Origin: Lucifuga dentata
Lineage: Eukaryota > Chordata > Actinopteri > Ophidiiformes > Bythitidae
Assembly (NCBI GenBank): GCA_014773175.1
Contig: VXCM01003255.1
Location: 87,365-151,364, forward strand
Length of the DNA: 64,000 nt
Direction of reading: 5' to 3'
Shown: one piece after another, positions 51,666 through 64,000 of the stretch
Layout: each line of letters opens with the position of its first letter
How positions within the stretch are numbered: the first letter of the stretch is position 1
Notes under the pieces: model-generated
What the model saw: only the letters and a program-made list of their open reading frames with translations
Database searches by the model: none
Told to the model about the DNA's origin: nothing
Made by a program: the position numbers and the translations under genes

Positions 51666-53897
51666 TCATAACTCACTTAACTCATTCAAATAGGCTATCA
51701 TAAACACAAGGAACACCTTAAAGAACCTATTTTCACATATTTTGATAATTCGTGTTTCTGTGATGACAGTACGAATAATATTAACATTCACTCTTATTTG
51801 GACTGACTTATCTTTGATTGACTTTTGGTATGTTGGAATTTAGATCTAAGTGGCCATATCTGAGTATCTCTTTGTTTCTTCAAGTTATGTTGAGTAGTAT
51901 ATTATAAAAATACTTCAGTGGTTGTAAATTTTAGGCCTGTCATGAAAATAACAGAAGGGAAAAAAATAGTACTGTGCTCATATTTTAGAACTTAAAAATT
52001 ATCTCATACTGGCAGTTAAAAAAAACCCAAAAAAAACACACATATATTGTAGCATCACGTAAAACCTGTAAATCACATGTAATTTATCAGTATTTGTATC
52101 TTTGAGATGTTGTCTAGTTCTTTTTGTAGAAAACCTGCCTATTTCTCCTGATTCTAATGGTAGAGAAATATATAGATTCATTAAACATGGAGCACAAAGC
52201 CTGTGTCCTAAAAGATTTCCAAAGTAATCTGGATGTACACTGGGGCATCATTAACAATTTCAATTCAAGTTTACCTGTTATTTAGTAGTGTAATTATATT
52301 TGCACAGTATTTGTACAGTATTTAGACACACACTCATACACTCACACACACGTCTGTGTTGTTAAAATTAGAAAACGTGAACAAAACTGTAAATAGCAAA
52401 AAAACAAAAGCCCTCCTTATTCCAACAGATGGCAGTATAACATAAAAAATTGGCAGCCTTGGTGGCGTGAGTATTTGGAAATCTTTTATATCTAACACAT
52501 TTCTATAGGTAGTGTACTTATAGTGCATGGCAATCTTATAGACCTAATGTAATCCTTATGTCACTTATACTCTTTCAACTTCTTGGATATCATCACTTAC
52601 TGGTAATTTGATTAGAAAGAAGAGGAGGCCTGAAGAGACATTTTGCTGACCTCAGCTTAAAGCAGCAGTATGTCATGACTCAGTTCAGCCTCTTACTCAG
52701 AAGAAAAAAGACAATATGTATTGGATTGATGCTACATATGCGTTTATCAGCTGTTGGCTTTGCGTGATGTATTATTTAGTGGCTGTCCATGGTTCATTGA
52801 ATGGAAAGTCATTGGTCCATTATAATGGGCACCAATCAGAAGACTGCTTTGTTTTTAATTATGTTTATCATATTTTGATGAATAACACTTATAGTTCATC
52901 AAGTTGTTTAATGTGTTTCCAGCATTAAATCTCATAAAGCACAAGGGATCAAGTTTTGTTTGACTCAAATTAGATTATGCACAAGTTCTTTCCATGCATT
53001 CAGACTAGCAAAACTTCATTAATAATTAATTTCTTCACTTGGATTCTTGTACTTATCAGTGCCTGGCAATAATCTGGAAATTGTATAGAAAATGCCCGTA
53101 ACTTCCAAGTCTTGACAAGACATTATTGCACAAAAAGGGTAGAAAACTACGGGGACTCGAACTTGTGTAACCCTGCTGTTTTTTGTTTTTTTTTTTTATG
53201 ACAGATTTGTAGGTCTTAAAGAACTGATATCTAATAATGGGNTTTTTTGTTTTTTTTTTTTATGACAGATTTGTAGGTCTTAAAGAACTGATATCTAATA
53301 ATGGGATGTTTGTTGCAGGAATAAGAGAGATATGACCTTGTCAGACCCATATTCCAAAGCTACTATCAGCAAACAGGAGCCCTGTTTCAACTGACCTTTG
53401 CACCCATTCAGTTTAACAGCAGCTGCACAGACAATGGAAGCCTCAGCACTGCAGGATCAGGTAGTCAACCTTTACAGTAGGCATGCATTGCCTGTCAAAG
53501 GGTAACAACAAGGGTCGAAAAGGTCACATCAGCCACAATGACAGCATGACAGCATGGTTAATTTGCTGTGGCTACATCAGCAGAGTGAGCAGCATGTACA
53601 GACTCACTCTCAAACATACAGTATCCACACACAGAATGACATGTGACCTTGTGATCATGTGTTGTGTTACTGAACCGTCATGGCCATCAGAACACCAAGG
53701 TCATCATCTCCCTTACACCTACCAAAACATTAATTGGCATTATTACTGCTCCATTGAGACAGTAATAATGATTCATTATGAGACTTGCTCCATGAAGGTA
53801 ATTATATCATACATTTAATTTGAGACTGTACCAGGCTAAAAAATTAACTGAATTACAAGGAGGCTTTGGATAATGATGATGATAATGACTCTGCATG

Positions 53898-54406
53898 TTA
53901 AAGGACCATTCTTGCGATTTTGCATGTTTAAGCCCAATACATACTACCTGCATACACATTACGCTACTGCCAAACAATTTCCAAAGCATAAAACCATGCC
54001 AAACCCCCTAATCTTTCAAAATCAAATGTTCAGGTGATATATATCTGCCTTAAAAGTCAATTTTTCACCTGATAACATTTATGCACAATTGTAGAAGGCA
54101 TGGGTCATTTTAATTTCTTGATAAAAACCATCTTCTCCTGGCATTATATTCCCTGGCGGCTGGCAGAGATATACATTGTCTTCAATGCAACTCAGTATAT
54201 CTCAAGGGCATTTCAAGTCTCTACAAGTTTATTTTTATAGCTCATCGGAATGAATGAAACCAATGACAGTCTGGAAGGTACGAAAAACATTCTAAAATTT
54301 ACTGCTCCAGTAGGATATTTTGAGAAATGGTTGTCAGCAACGCAACCTGTATGTGGGTTGAACATATTGGGCTCAAACATGCTAAATCGCCAATATTGTC
54401 CTTTAA
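53898..54406. mobile_element. TTAA-flanked MITE (copy 3)
   Basis: TTAA at 53898-53901 and 54403-54406. Left AGGACCATTCTTGCGATTTT and GCATGTTTAAGCCCAATACA; right ATATTGGGCTCAAACATGCT and GCCAATATTGTCCT are inverted. Internal GGAATGAATGAAACCAATGA and CTGGAAGGTACGAAAAAC match copy 2. Confidence 0.78.
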
Positions 54407-55900
54407 ATTGTGGCATTGCGGCAATTGAGCTTTAATTGCTCAGGGGATTCTTATATGGAAGAGCATGAAGAGTATAATTGTTGAGATTGATGTTGAATGT
54501 TCTGTATTGGCTCTAACTGAGAGTCAACACGCTTTAATGTGCATTCACCTCCACGTGACTATGATACATATACATACAGCACTCAGATGTGGAGTGGCTG
54601 TCATGTTGATTGTTGGGTGTTTGTGTTGGTGCAGCTCAGCAGTCACATTACTCTTCTCAAAGGACATCACTGAAGCACCTGGGCACATTTCCAATGCCAG
54701 ATTTCCTTTTGCACTCTACACATTCAAACTACATTCTGTAATTCTTGGGTTGTTTTCTGTTTTGTCTTAGTCAGAGTATTGATTTGCATTTTAACAGCTA
54801 CCCATGACTGACATAGATTTCCCTCATGAGTTAAACACATCAAAAGTCAAACCCTTGTGTGAGTCCGCAAAATCTTATTAGAAATCTTGTGCTATATGTT
54901 TAATACTACACACATTTGCATGTGATTGCTGAAACCTGGTCAGTTCATCATTTCCTCCAGACAAATGTGTTTGTGAATTTGCATGTGTGTGTACTTGCTA
55001 CACATGACTCTCCTGAGTGCAGATATGCATTACATGAGATGTGGAAAAAGTATTTTACTGGGGTTGATGTGGCTGATTTGTGATATATATTTGTATGTTT
55101 TCAAAGTTTCTGTACACATAAATCAACTAAGTTAAAGACAAAAAACCAAACACTAAAAATGTTGACAAAAATCACAGTTTATGAGTCACAACTAACAGAG
55201 AAAGCAGGCTATTTACACATGTAGTACATTATGAAAGCAACCAATTGTTCAAAAGAGAAGCTAAAATTTTGATGTAAAAAAAAATAAATCATAATAAAGA
55301 AGGAGATAAAGGCAGTCTTTTGAATGCTGAAAGTACTTTATGGCAGCGCAGCATGAGAAATTGTTTATTGATGTGGGAGCTTTAGAACTCTGAGTGTGTT
55401 TTTTCTTTATTTAAAAATGCTACTGGAGTTTACTGTCTCATAAGATGCAGTAGTAACAGTACAAAAAAAAAAAAAAAAAAAAAAAATCAGCATTTGTAAG
55501 AAACTGTATGACAATCCTGTCATGTTGAAAATGACAACACAACTGCCAAAGCTAAATGTACCTTGTAACCTAAACAAATTGATAAGCCTTGACATAGGTC
55601 ATTACTTATCACGGTTTAGTTGCTCTTTATGCCAGCAGTCTGCAGCATTCAGGAAACATTAATAATTTTCAGATGACATTTACACAGTAAGAATAGCTTG
55701 GCAGCATTATTTGCATTCCTCTGTAAAACCAAAGAGCATGCAAATTGCATGCCGCCTAATTATTTTGGTGTATTGATGCCCCCTGGTCTTTTGGTTTCCA
55801 GGAAGAATGCTAATATAGAAACAAGAAAATGTAACGATTATCTTGGGGAAAATATAACCAACTCAAATTCAGACTATTGACATATCCTTTAAGATGTTTC

Positions 55901-56533
55901 TTTATTGCCATCTCACACTTTGCAGTTCTTATCCAAGGTTTAGCAAACAGGAAGTCTACAAAAGCAAACTGTTCCTGAATCACATAGAAAACAAACAATG
56001 AGCACCAGTCTTTTTCACAATAGTACAAAACTAATCTCCTTCATGCCTGGCTTCACTGGTTTCATTGCGCCACATTCATGGTTTAAAACAGAGCATACAG
56101 CACATATCTGAATCTTACTTTGGTGATTCTTGTCCCTTTTTCAGCAATGATTGTTACTACTAGATCACAGTCAGGGCACAACTAACAAATCCCCATCTGT
56201 GCTCTGCTGACCAGTCTCTGACCCAAACTCTTCTCCTTACAACACCAGCAAAGGTCAGTGTTCCCAAACTTTTCACATTACAGGCACTGTCATTATTGTA
56301 ATCACAGTCACCAGCTTCATCATCGTTGTCATTATCATCCAGAGGGATGCAGGGGGAAGAAGAGGAAGAGTTGGAAGTGAAGCTGTTTGTGATTCATGTT
56401 GGATTTGTGTCAGTGTGAGGACAAACTCTGACACAGTGGAGGGGTTTGTGGGTGCTGAGACCCAGTGGGTGATGGGAGGGGAACAGGAGGGGGGTGAGGG
56501 GTGGCAGGGTGAGAGGGCACGTCAAGGTTTGCT
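55901..56533 (-). other. cd34: cd34 3'UTR
   Basis: Minus-strand sequence after the TGA, non-coding, reaching an AATAAA (plus-strand TTTATT at 55901-55906). The exact cleavage site is unknown. Confidence 0.45.
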
Positions 56534-56722
56534 TCACATTTCTGTGTCGGCCACCGGAGTCTGGGTGGCAGAGTGTCCGTTAGTGGTAGGAGCCTGGTTG
56601 GTGCCATTTTCAGGTGGAGACTCTCCATTAATGGTGGGCTTGTCAGTGGGTTCCTGGGGCAGGGGGGCAACAGACACCAGGGTGTTGGCCTGGTTCTCCT
56701 CGTCCACCTGGAAAGACCCGGC
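56534..56722 (-). CDS. cd34: cd34 last exon: cytoplasmic tail
   Basis: Acceptor tttcttag (minus), 62 codons and TGA at 56536-56534. Reads AGSFQVDEENQANTLVSVAP, ..., NGTNQAPTTNGHSATQ, VADTEM. The end is a PDZ-ligand-like DTEM where mammals have DTEL. Confidence 0.9.
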   Translation of the reverse strand, partial: AGSFQVDEENQANTLVSVAPLPQEPTDKPTINGESPPENGTNQAPTTNGHSATQTPVADTEM

Positions 56723-59700
56723 CTAAGAAAAGCACACAGGCAACACTGAGATTACTGTTTGGAACACATTGGACAAATGGATGAATGAAAAGTGGATGAT
56801 GCTGTAGCAGTGGTTTGAGAATTTTTGAGGGACGTTTTGATTGTTTTAATAGCATGAAAAATGGTCACCATTAGTATTCATTGTAATATAATAAAGCTGC
56901 TGTCCTACATCAATCAAAAAATTAGAATGTTTTTAAATCTACCACCTCAGTTTATTTGGGGGAATGAGTATTTAATGATCAGAAGGTAGATTTTGGGTGG
57001 AGTGTCACATTAAATTTCAGGTTAATAACTAGCAAGAGTCATTGAACTGTTAAAATATGAAGAGGCAAACTAACAAGAAAGTGTCTGGTTGAAAACAATT
57101 TGTTGTTTTGGATGTTGTTCAAAAATAAACCAATGTGTTCCTTATTAATGTGATTTATGGGTTTCCAGCTATGTGCACGCAGAAGGGTGTTGGTATGTGT
57201 TTTACTGTAAGGAGGTTATCATGATGCAAGCAAGATGTTTGTTTTATTACGCTGAAGTTGAAAATACAAATCCTTCTGAACAATAAGGTCTGAACTGACT
57301 TTGTTCAGCTTCAGTGAGGCGTGTTAGTCTGTTGATAAGAAGTTAGAGTTTAATTTTTTGATGTCTGTGACAGCACCAACAGGCTTCTTTTAAAAAAAAA
57401 AAAAAAAAAAANAAAAAAAAAAAAAAAAAAAGGCACCAGATGAAGGTACATCCACATGCTGGTCCATCCAAACCATCGCATGGGTGTGCCTCCATGTGAA
57501 ATTTCTTTTTAATGGTGTCACAAGCTCAAAAACAAAACATAAAAAACTAAAACCATCTGTGGCCCTCTGGCAAGGAGATAAAGCAGAAACAGCCAAAAGG
57601 ACTTATGGCTGCTTTGAGTTAGGGGACATGTGAATTAAACATGTCCTCCCTTGAGCCCTTGAGTAAGGAATTGACCTGAGGATAACCATAAGTTTTCCTT
57701 TAAATCCATATGTATTTGTTTCAAATAAACATAATCACTTTGTACAATCTCTTCAGTGAACTATATATTGTAGGACCACATTCTTTGGCCAATAAATTCT
57801 GTTCATTTGTAACCGGCCAAAATGTTCAGTCACAAAGAAGTCTTGAAGAATATAATATCAGGGAGAAGAGGGAAGCAGTGTGTGTCCAGCTTAGAAATCC
57901 TTTTTGTCTAGTTGTTTGGCATAAATTTCCTTACAATCCTCAAGTATTAACACACCACCTCCTCTAATCCACTTACTAGTCTGACGCCTTTGGAGTTCTT
58001 GCGGTGGGTTTTCAGGTAGTATCCAGCTACTAGCAGTGCAGCCAGCAACAAACCAGTCAGCAGCAGGGAAACCAGTACCAGCTTAGACTTCTTGCCCCAA
58101 TGAGGAATAGCTTCTTCCACATCAATCTGAGACCCAAACACAAAAATGGAAGCAGAAGATATTATATTGTGTTAAATCAAACAAATCGTCAGAAGTCTCT
58201 GTATGGATCGAAACAAACACACTTGAAAACATGAGATGATTGTGTGTTATTTTAGGATGTTCAATAAATTTTGTCTGATTATTTTGGTGGCATAGGAAAG
58301 TCATTAATGGGTTACTATTGTCTTGGTGATGATCAAGTTGGTGACTGAACGTTGCAAAACAATTCCGTGTTTCAATTTTTTTTAAAGTGTCTTTATCAAA
58401 ATGGAATATTAACAAGCATAAAGTGACACAACATAAACATAAAGTGACACCCATGTGAAAGCGACCCCTACTGGTAAACACTGATACTATACCTTATCTT
58501 TGACGTTATCATTGTTGAACTTCTCAGTCATCCCTGTAACATCATCTGCAAATTAAAAAAAAAAGAAAAGGTTTTAGTTGGTGTTTTTTTTTTTCTTTTT
58601 ACTGTTTCTGTACAGTTTTAACCATAAGAAACACTAAACAGCAGGTAGAGAGAAACTACTAAACTCCGAGCACAATGCAGCAGTGAAGAAACACAGAATC
58701 CATCATTACTAATAAGGTTTAGAGGTTGAAAACAATAAAAGAAGAGATCACAATAAGAGTTGTTAACTTAAAATATGTCCTTTGATTCTGTCCTTCATCT
58801 TTTTCATGTTATTTTTCTGAGTATGCTGACGGACCTTGAACGTACTGTCCAGACACAATGATTTCATTTGTGTTGTCCTCCTGGTAAATGTCCAGTTTGC
58901 AGTCTTCCCCACATAACTCCAGCAGAACACTGGCAATCTTTGCCCTGCTGTCTTCCTGCAAGAAAATCAAAACGAAAGATATGGAAACATGTCATTTAAC
59001 ACACTTTGTCAGTCTTTAATCATTCACAAAATATCAACTATGAATCATATTCACACTCTGTGGGCCATTTGTATGCAATTTCCAAACAATCTCAACATAA
59101 ATCTGACACAATCGCAATACTCCACCTTCAGAATCACACTGAATCTTCCCCTAATTCCTCTCTAGCCTCCATCATCTTTAATCCAGTAAGTGCTATCGCA
59201 TCTTTCTGCATTCCTTTCCACCAGTGTAATCTCATCCAGATAAAGTCAGAATCTGTCACACTGCAGGAACTTTTTATCCCAGTTAAGGAGTGGACATCTT
59301 GTTTACTTACTGGACTGGATAGGTGCATTATGTGTAGAACACGGTGACCTCTATCCAGACTTGATCGCACCAGCAGACATTTGAAGGTTTTATTGATGTG
59401 AAATTTGGTCTCAGCTTTTGGTTTGCCACAATAAAAATGCATCAGAATTTATTAGATTGTTAGATTGTTTTAGCACCATAGCTGGTGAGGTAGCTCTAAC
59501 AGCCGCATCTCATTCCAGATGTCATTACTAAACTAATCCACTCCTTAAACAACATCAGTGTAAAGCCTACAGCCCCTCCTCAGTGTTTCATTCCTTCCCA
59601 CTGTGCAATTTCGCAGTGAATGGTGGTGGTTGGAACCAACTGGGGTTAGTTTTCAACTTGGATTAAATTGTGGTTTGTTTCTAGTCTGCTGCAACAAGCT

Positions 59701-62700
59701 CTAGCATTGACTTGGAACAGTGTCGCTTTTAAACATTTCTTTAAAGATGTTCATTTTGTAAACCTTCTTTAACGTCAGATCAAAACTTGGTCCACACTTT
59801 CAAAACTCTAATTTAAACTTAAACTTTGTTTAACTTGAAAATTAAGATTAGGGTGGAATACAGCGCTGGCCAAAAGTATTGCACCCTGTATTTTTGTGTA
59901 CACTTTTCTTTCTGAGTTAAAATATCACTCCAAAATGACAAAATGTTGTTTGGGGTTTTTTTTTTATTTTTTTTTTTTATTTTTAGTGGGTTAGAGTAAG
60001 TATAACTGGGAAAAAAAAAAAAGCCAATAGTTGTTAATAGCGTTAAGTAGTAGTGTTAAGTAGTGACTTTTGACTTATTGTTAAAATTTAAAGAAAAATA
60101 CCAATATTATTAGTAGAGATCAAACAGAAAGTTAAAACATCTTCTTTGAGGTAGGGTCAGAGGTCAAATGATTTTCACATGTTTTCACTGCTTGTAGAAA
60201 TATTGTAGTCATATTCCCTACTCTGAGATCAAAATTTAAGTCTAAAGAATTGTTGAATATTCTGAACAAATACTGAAGTACTTGTAAAACACCAATAAAT
60301 GAATCTTCTTGTGTTTGGAGTAGTACTTTGGCAAAGTTTACACAAAATTGCAGGGGGTGCAATACTTTTGGCCAGTGCTGTATACCAAACTATACCAAAC
60401 TGTTCAAACCCGCAGACCTCCATTTTAATATGTATTTGAGATTCCAAAGTTCAAAGATGCCACATGTCAGCTAAAATTTAGAGAAATGCATATAAATTGA
60501 TGCAAATTTGTCTAGAGTTCAGTATAATGGATTAGTCATGAAAACATGGCATTTTCGGTTTGAATATTTCACATGGTTTCAGCAACACTATATCAGCTTG
60601 TTTTAATGCCTCAAGATGATACAGAATATATATGAGATTTTCTTACATTGTGGGGGGAAAAGGACTTTTCTAACTTTAGAGTTTTGAGGAATATTTTTTA
60701 CGGTAAGCTCAGGCAATGGATTAATGAATTCTCCAGAAAAAATAAAGGAGAAAATCTAGTCAATTTTAAATATAATTTTGGACATAAGAGTACAAGTTTA
60801 CTTGATGTCTATAATTTAGTATATAAAGACTTTTCTGTTGTATATGTTGGCTATTTCCAATAAAGCATTAAATAATGCATTTGCTGCTGGGGCTATATGA
60901 GAGCTGAGAACACGCAGCGCTCACTGAGTCCAGATTTACACATAGCTACGATTCCTGTAAACCTCAAATCTGCTACCTTGGGATGCTGAGGAATCTGTTT
61001 CTAAACATAAACACACCCACACACACACTTCACTGCTCTGGCATATATACATTACAGCAGTGGTGAGCCCACCCTTTGCTCTCCCCAAGCTCAGATCATG
61101 CACAGACTCACTACACCAGAAATTTCTCTGATTTTCTTACTCATGGTAAGCAGACGTTTAAAAAAGCACACTGTGTTTAAGCTTTAGTGTAACAGTCTCT
61201 GCCTCTTAATGAGGAAGAATTTCCTGCTGAGCTTGTATTTAGCAAGCTAATGGCTAACTGGGAATGGCATCAAACCATTCTAGACTAGACTGAGAATAAG
61301 AGAGAGAAGGAGGGCTTGTGTGCCTTTGCAGTGTTCTGTAAAAAAAGAAAAAAAAAAAAAATNAAAAAAAAAAAAAAATCTCTAAGCTGCTTCTGCAAAC
61401 AAATTTTTGTTTATGCCACATAAGCAGATTTTTATTCTACATCACATATAAGCAGAATAGCAGACAGAGGAAAAAGGCAGAGATCAGTGTTGTGTGAACT
61501 TACACAGCTGGATGCGGCTTTGAGCTTCAGGTTGACAGCGTTTTTGTCCTGGATAGCCTCTTTGGTGACACAGATGACATCAGCCTGTGGAACTGGCTGC
61601 AGAGAGAAACCAAACCACATTAGTGATACCACAACATGCTCCTCACCATTAGGCTCATAATTATTGCATGGTATCAGATGGATTATACAGAACTATATCT
61701 ATGTCTCTAATACTTCTAAGTTGTTTAAAATGAGAGGGCCGAAAAATGGAAATTTTCATTGCATTGAATGTGCAGCTTATTTCTAACTGTATGTGACAAT
61801 AAAATGGAACTTGGACATGTTAGAATTCCGTACAGTGGTGAACAGTTTACACTGAATAACTTCCACTTGGAAAAAAAAATGTTCAAAAAATAATATCATT
61901 AAAAATATAAATGCATACCTACATTACAGCATTCATAAAGAACAGAACTTAGTTTGAGCAACACAAGGAAATGAATGCATCCTGCTCATTTTGGGATCAA
62001 AATCAATTATTCATAAACTACAACACTGTATTTGATTCGGCTGCAAGCACAAACTTTGTACATAAAAACAAATTTGGCCCCTGGAGAAAATGTTCTCATT
62101 CTCTGCAGTGTGAAAAGACAGCCTTATTTTCTTGGAACAGCCGTAATATCAGCAGAGTTGCTTTACAAACATTTTAAAATTTGAGCAAAAACAATGGGTG
62201 AAAACATAAAATTAATAAATAATATAATATTTTCATTAACATATTTCTGCCATTTATAGTTATTTTGAACCTTTAAAAAATAGCTAATTTATATTTATAT
62301 AAAAATAAACTAATTTGCATTACTTGTAGCTCTGTAACTATTCAGCCAAGTTGAAATACATCCTAATAAAATTTATCTGCAAATATAATGTACATTCAGG
62401 ACATACTTGATTATTTGAAAAGACAAATATGTAGCCTAGCGATTTAACTCACATTTGGCACGTTGTTGGGACCGTCGCCCCTGGCAGGTTGAAGGGCCTG
62501 CGAATCTGGTTCCTCGATGACGGGTTTCTCAGTAAAAATCTGATCAATCAGCTCAGTTCCTTCATCAGCTGCTTCCTCTGGTGCTGCAGGGCCTCCATCC
62601 TGAGCATCTCCTGCCTCTCCTTCTTCTCCTGCCTCCTTTGGAGCCATCACATCTGTGGTAGATTCAGTGAGGTCAACAAAGTCCACAGTGGGAAAAACCA

Positions 62701-62727
62701 GAACTTGGACTTGTGGATCGTCTTCCT
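56534..62727 (-). CDS. cd34: cd34, haematopoietic progenitor antigen (all but the 5' exon(s))
   Basis: CD34 is a sialomucin of progenitor and endothelial cells, acting in adhesion and anti-adhesion. Six exons in transcription order: 62727-62453, 61596-61504, 58955-58835, 58545-58493, 58126-57977, 56722-56534; all AG/GT, phases agree, 292 codons plus stop. Domains: acidic ectodomain, a Cys-bearing module (DVICVTKEAI, then LLELCGEDCKLDIYQ), membrane helix, cytoplasmic tail. The tail NGTNQAPTTNGHSATQ followed by VADTEM matches mammalian ENGT-x-QA...NGHSA...VADTEL, diagnostic for CD34 against podocalyxin and endoglycan. Signal peptide and first exon(s) lie beyond 64 kb. Confidence 0.88.
57977..58126 (-). 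CDS. cd34: cd34 exon: transmembrane helix
   Basis: 150 bp, phase 0 to 0. Reads IDVEEAIPHWGKKSK, then the hydrophobic LVLVSLLLTGLLLAALLVAG, then YYLKTHRKNSKGVRL, a stop-transfer basic stretch. KG-x-RL parallels mammalian GERL after the helix. Confidence 0.88.
58493..58545 (-). CDS. cd34: cd34 small exon: juxtamembrane
   Basis: 53 bp between ttgcag and gtatag on the minus strand; reads DVTGMTEKFNNDNVKDK. Phase 1 to 0 fits both neighbours. Confidence 0.8.
58835..58955 (-). CDS. cd34: cd34 exon: Cys-containing ectodomain module, second part
   Basis: 121 bp. Reads EDSRAKIASVLLELCGEDCK and LDIYQEDNTNEIIVSGQYVQ. Two Cys and the leucine-rich stretch align in position with the mammalian CD34 globular region (VCSLLLAQ...QCLLLVL). 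Confidence 0.85.
59859..60382. mobile_element. Tc1/mariner-type non-autonomous element
   Basis: Inverted ends CAGCGCTGGCCAAAAGTATT (59861) and AATACTTTTGGCCAGTGCTG (to 60380), flanked by TA dinucleotides (59859-59860, 60381-60382), the Tc1/mariner target site. No transposase. It lies in a cd34 intron. Confidence 0.8.
61504..61596 (-). CDS. cd34: cd34 exon: Cys-containing ectodomain module, first part
   Basis: 93 bp, phase 0 to 0; acceptor ctctctgcag, donor gtaagt. Reads PVPQADVICVTKEAIQDKN and LKLKAASSC, contributing two Cys. Confidence 0.85.
62453..62727 (-). CDS. cd34: cd34 exon: acidic ectodomain
   Basis: 275 bp, acceptor tttcag, donor gtgagt on the minus strand. Reads EEDDPQVQVLVFPTVDFVD, then a Glu/Asp/Ala/Gly/Pro-rich stretch (EAGEEGEAGDAQDGGP). 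It has few Ser/Thr and no N-glycosylation sequon, unlike the mucin part of mammalian CD34. It is linked to the rest by phase and orientation. Confidence 0.75.
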
Positions 62728-63299
62728 CTGAAAGAAAAAAAAAAAAAAANAAAAAAAAAAAAAAGTTTTGGTTTGGAACTTGACAGAAACACATAGATGA
62801 GTTGGGCTTGGTTTTGGGTGAAAGTTTAGATGTTATTAAAAAAAAATTCTAAAAAGGTGATTTTCAAGTGCATTAAAGACAGATTAAATATTTAACACAT
62901 AATGTGCATAGAGAATATTCTACATCTTCCTCTGTCTAATTACACAACTTGTTTTTGCTTTCTGCTCTATTTTCAGTCTTTTAAAATGTATGACCTATTT
63001 TTAACATTAATAGGTGGTCCTGGTATGGAGTTTGTCTATTGCAAAGTTCTGTCACCACAAATACATTTCAGTGTGCATGGATACACACACACACACACAC
63101 ACATCAAACAACTAATTAACTAATTATTTACTTGTAGAGATCAACATTAATGCACACGACGAAATGAAACATGCTTTTTTCTTGTGTTGATGAGGGAACT
63201 GAGAACGCTTATTTTTGTCTTCAGTAGTGCTTATGAATTATTCTATGAAGTAAACCTGTGCAATGCTTTATCCAAACCAAATCTGTAAATTAATTGCAG

Positions 63300-64000
63300 T
63301 GTTACGTCCCTCACTGTGTAAAAGGTCCGTTGACGTGTTTTCTTTATTTCTTAGCTCTTTCACTNACGTCCCTCACTGTGTAAAAGGTCCGTTGACGTGT
63401 TTTCTTTATTTCTTAGCTCTTTCACTCTCTTCCGCTGTTCCGCTCCCTCTCCCATATAACCGCTCCTTTCTTGTTGTATATGCAACTTATGTGGAGTTCG
63501 CTAGGGAAAAGGGAAGCCTGTTTGATAAATGGTGTGTTGCTTGTAAGACTGACAGTTTTTCCTCTTTACGTGAACTTATGGTGTTGGAGGAATTTAAGAA
63601 ATGTATACCAGAACGACTTGTGGTGCATTTAAATGAACAGAAAATATGTACATTGAGTGAGGCTGCTATAGCCGCAGATGAGTTTGCGCTCACCCACCGG
63701 ACGGTTTTTCCTGCTTTTTCAGCCGGGAAAAATAGATCTTTACCAGTGGAGCAGAAAGCAAGTAATCTTTCTAGCTCCGCTACTACAAAATTGGAAAACA
63801 GAGAATGTTACTATTGTCGCAAGCCTGGACATGTCATTGCAAATTGCCTTCAATTAAAGTGTAAGGAGCAGCAGCAGCAGAATTCTCCGGGCGCACACAA
63901 GCCAAAAGGCGTGGGACTGATTAGAGCTGGGTCGCTTGTTAACACTAATGAGCAGGGGAATGTTGATGATTGTTTTAAACCTTTTGTTTTTGATGGGTTT
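63300..64000 (+). mobile_element. Ty3/gypsy retrotransposon fragment with gag frame, cut by window edge
   Basis: Frame open from at least 63476 to the end. It reads ATYVEFAREKGSLFDKWC and TLSEAAIAADEFALTHRTVF, a SCAN-like capsid segment of fish gypsy Gag, then a CX2CX4HX4C zinc knuckle CYYCRKPGHVIANC (63806-63847). No ATG and no complete N-terminal Gag: upstream, TGTTACG at about 63300 is LTR-start-like, so the 5' part is rearranged or deleted. A 61-bp flank is duplicated around the N at 63365. It lies antisense to cd34, probably in its 5' intron or upstream. Confidence 0.75.

Larger units (their letters stand above)
51151..55900. other. Intergenic between the miR-29 host promoter and cd34
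   Basis: Holds duplicated joins at 51458 and 53242, the AAT microsatellite and MITE copy 3. No gene recognised. Confidence 0.6.

Overview
The window is vertebrate nuclear DNA, almost certainly a teleost fish: intron-split genes with GT-AG junctions, fish-type transposon relics (L2-like LINE, Tc1/mariner relics, TTAA-flanked MITEs, a Ty3/gypsy gag with a CCHC knuckle), long microsatellites, and gene families read exon by exon. The species cannot be told. It is a draft assembly: about 29 N sites, mostly single Ns, several flanked by exact duplicated sequence.

Region 1 (1-22.6 kb, + strand) is the 3' part of magi3, a membrane-associated guanylate kinase scaffold. Fifteen phase-consistent exons encode the second WW domain, five PDZ domains and a Lys/Ser-rich tail, followed by a 3'UTR. 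Introns hold a decayed L2-like LINE, a TTAA MITE, an inverted-repeat element and a direct repeat bracketing the PDZ5 exon. One coding exon carries a 66-bp assembly duplication that creates a false frameshift.

Region 2 (27.2-36.4 kb, + strand) is a membrane complement regulator like CD46/CD55 (teleost Tecrem type): signal peptide, three CCP (sushi) domains, two Ser/Thr/Pro exons, a transmembrane helix and a short tail, with a possible alternative Tyr-containing tail.

Region 3 (45.1-51.2 kb, - strand) contains two microRNA hairpins recognised as mir-29b and mir-29c/a, in the human MIR29B2CHG order. A GC-rich, CCAAT/GC-box promoter-like segment at about 51 kb and candidate exons mark the probable host transcript.

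Region 4 (55.9-62.7 kb, - strand) is cd34: six exons giving an acidic ectodomain, Cys-containing juxtamembrane part, transmembrane helix and a cytoplasmic tail with the CD34 signature ending DTEM. The first exon(s) lie beyond the window. A truncated Ty3/gypsy gag frame runs off the right edge.

CD46-like (+), miR-29b/c (-) and CD34 (-) reproduce the order and orientation of human 1q32. That is the main biological point of the window: the miR-29 locus and its linkage to complement-regulator and CD34 genes. MAGI3, on 1p13 in human, is here directly adjacent. Regions 22.6-27.2, 36.4-45.1 and 51.2-55.9 kb show no convincing protein gene.
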